Positions 16,496 through 22,225 of a DNA stretch of 64,000 bases are shown in pieces. The notes under the pieces were generated by a model that was not told the DNA's origin, did no database searches, and saw only the letters and a program-made list of their open reading frames with translations. Within the stretch, counting starts at the first letter, position 1. The number at the start of each line of letters is the position of its first letter. Both the position numbers and the translations under genes were made by a program. The stretch is taken from contig CAVXNP010000001.1 of NCBI GenBank assembly GCA_963763305.1, forward strand, positions 3,162,001-3,226,000. Reading direction: 5' to 3'. Origin of the DNA: CAVXNP01 sp963763305 (GTDB taxonomy: Bacteria > Pseudomonadota > Gammaproteobacteria > Xanthomonadales > Rhodanobacteraceae).

Positions 16496-16786
16496 GCGAC
16501 CATGGATGCCCAGGCGCACCTTTGCTGCGTAAGGAAGATACCTTTGCTGAAGCTCGTACTGGACTGCTGAGATTGTGCTCGGCAGCTCTTCTGGCTGCCA
16601 CCCTTCGAGTTCACGCACGGCGATGAAGCCCATGGTGAGCTCTTCGAGGCGCTCGGGTGGCTCAGTGCCAGAAAGAACCGCCTGACAGTACAGAAGCTGG
16701 CGTAGGACTGAGACACGCCAAGACAGCTCGTGCGGAAGCGCCTCAACCTGCTTTGCTGCCCATTCGATTTGCTGCGCAGTGTCCAT
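16490..16786 (-). CDS. Cassette 11: hypothetical protein, paralogue of cassette 12
   Basis: 98 residues, about 95 percent identical to cassette 12, ending GIHGRT where the other ends GIHRRT. No recognised family. Together the two form a tandem cassette duplication. Confidence 0.62.
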   Translation of the reverse strand: MDTAQQIEWAAKQVEALPHELSWRVSVLRQLLYCQAVLSGTEPPERLEELTMGFIAVRELEGWQPEELPSTISAVQYELQQRYLPYAAKVRLGIHGRT

Positions 16787-16789
16787 TGC

Positions 16790-16850
16790 ACCTAACGCTG
16801 GAGTTAAGCGGCGCGCGGTACGCGCGTCCGCCTTGAACGAGTGGTTAGGT
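16790..16850 (-). repeat. attC10
   Basis: Bounded by ACCTAAC and GTTAGGT; inner arm GCGCGCGGTACGCGCG. Confidence 0.88.
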
Positions 16851-17078
16851 TGCTGCCACGGACGTTGCGACAAGGCGAACCTCTCCTGGCCATGCCTGGT
16901 CCGCCAAGTAGACAACCCATTGTTTTCCGTTGGACGAGTCGCGGAACAGGGAGTTGTGCCAAGTTGATGCTGCGTCCCAGTTGGGCAACTGCTCAATTGC
17001 GCCGAGTTCGGCCTGCGCCAAGGACCACCGGTAGATATCTAGGACTTCTTGCCGTTGCTTTGTATTGCGAGCTTCCAT
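16845..17078 (-). CDS. Cassette 10: small hypothetical protein
   Basis: 77 residues from MEARNTKQRQEVLDIYRW. The middle, WDAASTWHNSLFRDSSNGKQWVV, is polar and Trp-rich. No family recognised. It uses the attC10 R'' box as its stop. Confidence 0.52.
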   Translation of the reverse strand: MEARNTKQRQEVLDIYRWSLAQAELGAIEQLPNWDAASTWHNSLFRDSSNGKQWVVYLADQAWPGEVRLVATSVAAT

Positions 17079-17092
17079 GACGGTCCTCGGCG

Positions 17093-17156
17093 ACCTAACG
17101 CTTGAGTTAAGCGGCGCGCGGCTTTTTCGCGCGTCCGCTTGGACGATTGGTTAGGC
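17093..17156 (-). repeat. attC9
   Basis: Bounded by ACCTAAC and GTTAGGC, about 64 bp, with a TTTTT loop. Confidence 0.88.
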
Positions 17157-17594
17157 ATCTGACTCGTTGCAGAGCCTGGCCACCGATTGTGAGTGGACAA
17201 ACACAGCGACAGCAAGGACCAAGCCTAAGACCGCAAGCACGATGCCAGCGCAAACGGAGAGCTGCAAGACCATGGCCACAACTGCGACGAACAATGAGAT
17301 GTAGCCAAAAATTGAAATAGCCGCGGAAAGAAATATGTTTATGTACTTGTAAGTGCGCTCGCCATGAACGAGGTACGCGCTGACGTACTGGGCACCAAAC
17401 AGCCAGATAAGTAACGAAGCAATGGACGACCAGAGCGCCACCGCGCTATACGGCGGCTGACCTTTGGTCTGCACAAGCAGAATTATTAGCGCGGCAGAAA
17501 AGCCTGCCACTGACAGTGCAGTGGTGCGCATAAGCTCCAACTCACCTTTGCCCAGATGGCTTTTAAGATGGCTGATGGGATCCTTGAATCTCAT
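17151..17594 (-). CDS. Cassette 9: four-helix membrane protein
   Basis: 147 residues. After a charged start (MRFKDPISHLKSHLGKG) there are four hydrophobic segments, near 23-42, 51-73, 86-109 and 112-135. It resembles small SLATT-like or DUF membrane proteins only in shape. No catalytic residues seen. Confidence 0.57.
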   Translation of the reverse strand: MRFKDPISHLKSHLGKGELELMRTTALSVAGFSAALIILLVQTKGQPPYSAVALWSSIASLLIWLFGAQYVSAYLVHGERTYKYINIFLSAAISIFGYISLFVAVVAMVLQLSVCAGIVLAVLGLVLAVAVFVHSQSVARLCNESDA

Positions 17595-17600
17595 GAAGAT

Positions 17601-17657
17601 GCCTAACGCTTGAGTTAAGCGGCGGCGTAGCCGTCCGCCTTGAACGAATTGTTAGAG
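17601..17657 (-). repeat. attC8
   Basis: Bounded by GCCTAAC and GTTAGAG; inner arm GGCGGCGTAGCCGTCC. Confidence 0.88.
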
Positions 17658-17660
17658 CGC

Positions 17661-17918
17661 TCAGTGAGGAAACGCCCAGAGACAATCGCGGACCGCGTCT
17701 GCGTCGCCAGATTGAATGAGATCTACCGGCCTTGCACCATCTAGTGACGGAATACTTCTGTGCAGCCACGGAATGCTATCACTGCGAAGATGGTAGAAGA
17801 CAGGCCACGCGATGTCGGGATGGCCGCCACACTCTTGAATGAGTTGGTCTTGGAAATCGCACAGCCCGAAGCTCTGCTTGCAGGTGTTAGCGAATTTCAA
17901 CCAGCCGGATATTTCCAT
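17661..17918 (-). CDS. Cassette 8: possible MbcA/ParS/Xre antitoxin-type domain protein
   Basis: 85 residues from MEISGWLKFAN; the start is chosen because longer frames run through attC7. The C-terminal half, WLHRSIPSLDGARPVDLIQ followed by SGDADAVRDCLW, follows the pattern of the toxin-binding domain (DUF2384) of MbcA/ParS/Xre antitoxins, where a partly buried helix pair precedes a GRTPxELL-type turn. No toxin-like gene lies beside it in the array, so it would be a lone antitoxin or a related protein with another role. Confidence 0.5.
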   Translation of the reverse strand: MEISGWLKFANTCKQSFGLCDFQDQLIQECGGHPDIAWPVFYHLRSDSIPWLHRSIPSLDGARPVDLIQSGDADAVRDCLWAFPH

Positions 17919-17923
17919 GAGCG

Positions 17924-17983
17924 CTCTAACGCTTGAGTTAAGCGGCGCGCGGTACGCGCGTCCGCTTGGACGAGATGTTAGCC
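17924..17983 (-). repeat. attC7
   Basis: Bounded by CTCTAAC and GTTAGCC; inner arm GCGCGCGGTACGCGCG. Confidence 0.88.
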
Positions 17984-18367
17984 GACACGGCCGAACTCGG
18001 CTGAGAGCGGAGACCACTGCACCCAGCTAGGGAAGGCCTGGCCAGCGAGGAAGGCGGCGAAAAGCTCCTTGACCTGCTTGGCAAGGAACCACTCGTTGCT
18101 TGCGAGTGCCACGGTGCCAGCGCTGAAAGACAGGGTTGTGCCGTCGGGGAATGGAACGACAGGAGTTGCTTGAGAGCCGCGGTGATGCTGCCCAGCAGCG
18201 TTGCGCCACTCGATGAGGAACAGCCCGGGACCGCCCGCGACCTGAACGTACGCGCCCGCCTCGGAGCTAAGAGCACAATAGGAAGACTTCGTGAGCGAGA
18301 GCGCGTGCTCTACTTGAGCCACCGTGGGCGACTCGATCGACTTGCAGTCTTCTCGGGTGAATACCAT
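17978..18367 (-). CDS. Cassette 7: hypothetical protein
   Basis: 129 residues starting MVFTREDCKSIESPTVAQVE. It alternates strands and helices: YVQVAGGPGLFLIEWRNAAG, TTLSFSAGTVALASNEWF, then a helix KQVKELFAAFLAG. This kind of fold is seen in small immunity-type and regulatory proteins, but I cannot name a family. Confidence 0.57.
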   Translation of the reverse strand: MVFTREDCKSIESPTVAQVEHALSLTKSSYCALSSEAGAYVQVAGGPGLFLIEWRNAAGQHHRGSQATPVVPFPDGTTLSFSAGTVALASNEWFLAKQVKELFAAFLAGQAFPSWVQWSPLSAEFGRVG

Positions 18368-18379
18368 GGCTGCCCTGCC

Positions 18380-18442
18380 GGCTAACGCTGGAGTTAAGCG
18401 GCGCGCGGCTTTTCGCGCGTCCGCTTGGACGAGTGGTTAGAT
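18380..18442 (-). repeat. attC6
   Basis: Bounded by GGCTAAC and GTTAGAT; GCGCGCGG stem with TTTT loop. Confidence 0.88.
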
Positions 18443-18799
18443 GACGTCACGGGGACGGGCGAGTGCGGGCCTCGCGTATTTGAGCATGTAGTAGCCCCCA
18501 ACAAGCGTGGCGGACTGTAGAACAGCGTGCCCCAGTGAGTGGAGGTAGGCAAAACCGCCTAGAAGCACCGCTAGCCACATAAGGGCGCCAGAGATCATGA
18601 GGACCAACGCCCAAAGCTGCACAGCAATATATGCCCAAGGTTTGGCGAAATAAATAGACCCAAACACTATTAATTGGATTAAAAGCGGGAGTAGTGCTGA
18701 GAGATGACCCGCCAGTAGCGCGGCGACGTTGACGAAGAGAAGTACGCCTAGCAACGAGTAAACCGCGGGGACGAAGTGCTTGAGAATCTTGGGTGACAC
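18437..18799 (-). CDS. Cassette 6: multi-pass membrane protein
   Basis: 120 residues from a GTG at 18799 (MSPKILKHFVP); a TTG 15 bases upstream is less likely. Four hydrophobic segments cover most of the length, with a short basic tail (RPALARPRDVI). No family recognised. Confidence 0.55.
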   Translation of the reverse strand: MSPKILKHFVPAVYSLLGVLLFVNVAALLAGHLSALLPLLIQLIVFGSIYFAKPWAYIAVQLWALVLMISGALMWLAVLLGGFAYLHSLGHAVLQSATLVGGYYMLKYARPALARPRDVI

Positions 18800-18813
18800 G
18801 TTGCTACCCCGCA

Positions 18814-18870
18814 ATCTAACGCTTGAGTTAAGCGGCGGCGAAGCCGTCCGCCTTGAACGAGTAGTTAGGC
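18814..18870 (-). repeat. attC5
   Basis: Bounded by ATCTAAC and GTTAGGC; inner arm GGCGGCGAAGCCGTCC. Confidence 0.88.
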
Positions 18871-19272
18871 CTAGTCGAGAGAAATAGAAATAGTAATTTT
18901 GCTCTCACGCTTGCCTGCGAATTCTTGCTTGAGCAGCTGGTTGACATATTGGACTATAACGGGACGGCCCAGAACAAATACATGCTTTGCTTGCTTTGGC
19001 TCCAGCACGCAAAGCCAGTGTGTCTTGTGGCCGTCTGATTGTTGTACCTCGAATTCCGCGGGGCCATCGCCCCATTGGCCCGGCCAGAAGCCGGATACGA
19101 CACCTTGCGAGAGAATGACTGGCAGGGAGCCGGACTCAATGTGCGCCCACCACTCGTTTGAGCCAACGAGGCCATGTGTAACTTGGAGACCCGCAGGCTC
19201 GTCCGATAGCGACCCACGCTGCATCTGTGCAATGGCATCCGTGTCGTTTCGTAGCGTGTAGATAACTTCCAT
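18871..19272 (-). CDS. Cassette 5: hypothetical protein
   Basis: 133 residues. It reads as a beta-rich soluble protein with WWAHIESGSLPVILSQGVVS, FWPGQWGDGPAEFEV and a final KITISISLD strand. Family unknown. The stop codon lies directly after attC5 rather than in the R'' box. Confidence 0.57.
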   Translation of the reverse strand: MEVIYTLRNDTDAIAQMQRGSLSDEPAGLQVTHGLVGSNEWWAHIESGSLPVILSQGVVSGFWPGQWGDGPAEFEVQQSDGHKTHWLCVLEPKQAKHVFVLGRPVIVQYVNQLLKQEFAGKRESKITISISLD

Positions 19273-19275
19273 ATG

Positions 19276-19335
19276 GCCTAACGCTTGAGTTAAGCGGCGC
19301 GCGGTAGGCGCGTCCGCTTGGACGAGTGGTTAGCT
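19276..19335 (-). repeat. attC4
   Basis: Bounded by GCCTAAC and GTTAGCT; inner arm GCGCGCGGTAGGCGCG carries one mismatch. Confidence 0.87.
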
Positions 19336-19899
19336 GCCTCCAAGCTTCGCCAGTAAACGACGGAAAGCTCGTACAGCCCTGTTGTGGTTTGCAATTGTGT
19401 AGTCGGTTGATGACCACTCAATGTTATCTAGCTGAAACAGATGCATGTTGTTGCGAAGCCCCCAGAGCCAGTCGACGTCTAGCTTGAGCTCTTCGTCGAT
19501 CTCGCCAGCCTCGAGAAGGTACTGGGTCCGCTTACAAAAATTGCCACCACACTTACCGTGCAAGTAGTTCTTCGTGATGCTCTCAACAATCGTTCCAAGC
19601 AGGAACATTTGAAGTTTGATTACCATTTCCTTTGCCATGCCGGAAAGGTCTGTGCGGTTCAAGATCCAGTGTTGGACGTCCGCGAGTTGGAGGGTGTATG
19701 CGATGTTGCTTCGGAGCGTTCGGTTGGATAGGAAGCCTACACGCTGCCTCGCCTCCGATGCTGTCCTCAGATATCCCCGCGGAAAGCGAAGCTTGGCGGG
19801 CTTGGAGAAATCTCGCCCAACATAGTCCTGGATCTGCTGGACTAAGGCGCTGGCTTCGTCGATCGCCTTGCTAAGCTCTTCGTCGGAGGAAATGGTCAT
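19330..19899 (-). CDS. Cassette 4: helical protein with a HEPN-like motif
   Basis: 189 residues, the longest cassette product. The N-terminal half is helical and charged. The C-terminal half contains DWLWGLRNNMHLFQLD followed by a helix around DYTIANHNRAVRAFR. The RNNMH element resembles the R-x-n-H signature of HEPN-type RNases and related non-catalytic proteins, but the spacing is short and the match may be superficial. Two Cys pairs (HGKCGGNFCKR) are close together. Confidence 0.55.
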   Translation of the reverse strand: MTISSDEELSKAIDEASALVQQIQDYVGRDFSKPAKLRFPRGYLRTASEARQRVGFLSNRTLRSNIAYTLQLADVQHWILNRTDLSGMAKEMVIKLQMFLLGTIVESITKNYLHGKCGGNFCKRTQYLLEAGEIDEELKLDVDWLWGLRNNMHLFQLDNIEWSSTDYTIANHNRAVRAFRRLLAKLGGS

Positions 19900-19904
19900 T
19901 AGTA

Positions 19905-19960
19905 AGCTAACGCTTGAGGTCAGTGGCGGCGAAGCCGTCCGCTGGAGTGAACAGTTAGGC
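19905..19960 (-). repeat. attC3
   Basis: Bounded by AGCTAAC and GTTAGGC. It diverges from the array type: TGAGGTCAGTGGCGGCGAAG, with CGCTGGAGTGAACA on the other arm. Confidence 0.83.
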
Positions 19961-20246
19961 CCCAGGATACCGCGAGCGCGGCTCCTGCCAAAACTACGCC
20001 ATTCAGGCCAAACAAGATTAGTGGAGAATACCAGGGCCCATGAAAGATTGAGCCGAGAAGTGCGCGTGGCAACAGGTTCATAGGAAACATAAAGATCTTG
20101 GCGGGAATCTCAAGGAGCGGCATCGGCTTGCATGGGGACGATGCGTCCATGCAAGCGAGCGCCCTACCCATGAGCAAGGCGGGTAGCCAAAAGCCGGCAA
20201 GGAATGCGACCGTTGGCATTACGGCTAGCTTGATGATTGGCTTCAT
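19920..20246 (-). CDS. Cassette 3: small membrane protein
   Basis: 108 residues with hydrophobic segments near 8-30, 48-66 and 72-97 and two nearby Cys (ACMDASSPCKP) that could pair outside the cytoplasm. The last ten or so residues (VHSSGRLRRH) are attC3-encoded. No family recognised. Confidence 0.55.
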   Translation of the reverse strand: MKPIIKLAVMPTVAFLAGFWLPALLMGRALACMDASSPCKPMPLLEIPAKIFMFPMNLLPRALLGSIFHGPWYSPLILFGLNGVVLAGAALAVSWGLTVHSSGRLRRH

Positions 20247-20249
20247 GGG

Positions 20250-20306
20250 GCCTAACGCTGGAGTTAAGCGGCGGCGAAGCCGTCCGCCTTGAACGAGATG
20301 TTAGAC
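20250..20306 (-). repeat. attC2
   Basis: Bounded by GCCTAAC and GTTAGAC; inner arm GGCGGCGAAGCCGTCC, like attC5. Confidence 0.88.
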
Positions 20307-20312
20307 GGCAAC

Positions 20313-20579
20313 CTACGACCTCACCGCCCACAGCACGGAAAATAGCACGGTAAATAGTGACAGGTTGGCCACAAAGCGTAAGGCAATGCGGTAAGTGAAT
20401 GGCGCACGCCAAGTCTGATAGCAGCCATACAAGCTAACGATGGCGACAAGGACGCTGGCTAGCAACATGGGCCAACTGTAGCCAACCTGCAGCACCAAGA
20501 AAAAAGCTGCGACCGGACTGATGATTGATACGATGGCGACTAAAATGCCTTGGAGCGTGGTGTAGGGCCGTGGTGCCAT
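20313..20579 (-). CDS. Cassette 2: small membrane protein
   Basis: 88 residues with three hydrophobic segments (about 10-31, 35-52 and 66-85) and a short loop with a Cys-Tyr-Gln-Thr-Trp turn. No family recognised. Confidence 0.55.
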   Translation of the reverse strand: MAPRPYTTLQGILVAIVSIISPVAAFFLVLQVGYSWPMLLASVLVAIVSLYGCYQTWRAPFTYRIALRFVANLSLFTVLFSVLWAVRS

Positions 20580-20583
20580 TGCC

Positions 20584-20655
20584 GCCTAACGCTAACGTAA
20601 CGGGTTGGTTTGGAGCGCCAGCGGAAAACCAATCCCGTTGACGTACTTGTTAGGT
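20584..20655 (-). repeat. attC1, divergent and longer
   Basis: Bounded by GCCTAAC and GTTAGGT, about 72 bp. Its inner arms, AACGGGTTGGTTT and AAAACCAATCCCGTT, share nothing with the GGCGC-type arms of the other 22 sites. It belongs to the integrase-proximal cassette. Confidence 0.85.
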
Positions 20656-20661
20656 GCTTGC

Positions 20662-21033
20662 TCAAGATGTAGCACAGAACGCCTCCCATACTTCATCGAT
20701 GATCTTTTGGAGTTCGTTCATATTACGCGCCGTCACTACAGGGTTAGGAAGGTGATAATCATAAAATCCACGATTGTAACCGGATCTAGATTTCAGCTCC
20801 GCGACGACCCTGTTGCACTCTAATGCCGATGATTCATCTAGGGCTATCCAAAAACCTACCGTACTGTGGTCAATATCACCGAAATTGTATATTTTCGGGC
20901 TGGTGGAATTACCCAACACAGCGAGCATGTAACGTGGCGATATCCCAGGCTTGCTAAGCCCCTTTAGCTTCTTGAGGTTCGGGAAGGTCTCCTCCGACAG
21001 ACCGAGAATGACAACATTCAATGGGAGCGGCAT
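20662..21033 (-). CDS. Cassette 1: hypothetical protein
   Basis: 123 residues from the ATG at 21033 (MPLPLNVVILGLSEETFPNL); a GTG at 21051 would overlap the recombination core. The frame is lower in GC than its neighbours. The body alternates strands and helices (YMLAVLGNSTSPKIYNFGDI) and has a long C-terminal helix. No family recognised. Being next to attI, it is the cassette best placed for expression. Confidence 0.57.
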   Translation of the reverse strand: MPLPLNVVILGLSEETFPNLKKLKGLSKPGISPRYMLAVLGNSTSPKIYNFGDIDHSTVGFWIALDESSALECNRVVAELKSRSGYNRGFYDYHLPNPVVTARNMNELQKIIDEVWEAFCATS

Positions 21034-21049
21034 GCTACATGGAATTTCC

Positions 21050-21216
21050 ACCTAACGCTAAGTAGATTTCATATTGAGGTGTAATCCTGCCATCTATCCC
21101 GGCCTCGGCGCACTTTGCGCTGGAGGTCGGACTACATGGATCAAGGGTTTACGCCGATTGTTGCAGCCTAACCCCGCCACCTAATCTCGCAGCGTCGACA
21201 TGCTGCGGGAAACTGA
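21050..21216 (-). other. attI region and leader between array and integrase
   Basis: The junction ACCTAAC (21050-21056) is the point where new cassettes join. The DNA from here to the integrase start should contain attI and, in either direction, the integrase and cassette promoters. I could not fix attI binding boxes or the -10/-35 hexamers with confidence, nor a LexA box. Confidence 0.6.
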
Positions 21217-22221
21217 ATGTCATCCTTTCATGAGGTTGCGGGTAACACAAGCGGTGAGCGCGGACGTCCGGTGAAGCTGCTGGACCAATTGCGCGACCGG
21301 ATGCGCCGGTTGGGCATGGCCAAGCGCAGCGAAGAAGCCTATGTGGGTTGGGTGCGTCGGTTCATTCTGAGCAACGCCAAGCGGCATCCTGCACAGATGG
21401 GGGCGCCAGAGATTGAGCGTTTCCTGACCACGCTGGCAGTGCATGGGAATGTTGCGGCTTCCACACAGAATCAGGCGTTGTCGGCGTTGCTGTTCCTTTA
21501 CCGGCAAGTGCTCGGCGTAGAGCTTCCATGGCTGGACGGCATCGAGCGAGCCAAGAAGCCGCAGCGTCTTCCCACGGTCTTGACCCGATCGGAGGTCGCC
21601 AGCTTGTTGGGCGAGTTGACTGGCACGCACTGGCTGATGGGCAGCCTGCTCTACGGCACCGGCATGCGGCTGATGGAATGCGTGCGCCTGCGTGTGAAGG
21701 ACGTCGACTTCGAGCGCTGCGAAATCCTCGTTCGCCAGGGCAAGGGTGGCAAAGATCGACGCACCATGCTTCCGCAGAGTTTGGCCGAACCGCTGAGGGC
21801 GCAATTGGCGGAGGCGCAGCGGATTCACGAGCGCGACCTGTCCGTGGGGTTTGGCCGCGTGTGGCTGCCCGACGCATTGGCACGCAAGTTTCCAGGCGCG
21901 TCGGTTGAATGGGGATGGCAATATGTCTTTCCGGCGACCACGCGCAGCATCGACCGGCGCGACGGCACGGAACGCCGCCATCACCTGGACGAGTCTTCAC
22001 TCCAACGTGCGATCAGGGCCGCGCGTCTGAGGGCGGGTATCGCCAAGCACGCCACCTGCCATACCCTGCGCCATTCGTTTGCTACCCATCTGCTGGAGGC
22101 AGGGCAGGACATTCGCACCATCCAGGAACTGCTGGGCCACAAGGACGTCGCCACGACCCAGATCTACACCCACGTGCTGAACCGTGGCGGGCAGGGCGTG
22201 CTGAGCCCCTTGGATCGCTGA
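21217..22221 (+). CDS. intI: Integron integrase
   Basis: 334 residues, a tyrosine recombinase of the IntI type. Catalytic residues are Arg151 (GTGMRLMECVRL), His282 and Arg285 (HTLRHSFATHLL) and Tyr317 (QIYTHVL). The IntI-specific patch before the second box is present: TRSIDRRDGTERRHHLDESS. A GTG at 21271 (VKLLDQLRDRMRRL) matches the usual N-terminus of the family and may be the true start. It is transcribed away from the array, as in classical integrons, and its stop codon is four bases from that of mfd. The gene appears intact. Confidence 0.95.
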   Translation: MSSFHEVAGNTSGERGRPVKLLDQLRDRMRRLGMAKRSEEAYVGWVRRFILSNAKRHPAQMGAPEIERFLTTLAVHGNVAASTQNQALSALLFLYRQVLGVELPWLDGIERAKKPQRLPTVLTRSEVASLLGELTGTHWLMGSLLYGTGMRLMECVRLRVKDVDFERCEILVRQGKGGKDRRTMLPQSLAEPLRAQLAEAQRIHERDLSVGFGRVWLPDALARKFPGASVEWGWQYVFPATTRSIDRRDGTERRHHLDESSLQRAIRAARLRAGIAKHATCHTLRHSFATHLLEAGQDIRTIQELLGHKDVATTQIYTHVLNRGGQGVLSPLDR

Positions 22222-22225
22222 GGAC

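Noticed and set aside
8707..20655. attC stems as rho-independent terminators
   Set aside because: They have conserved outer boxes CTAAC/GTTAG and no T-run; they occur once per cassette, in register with gene ends.
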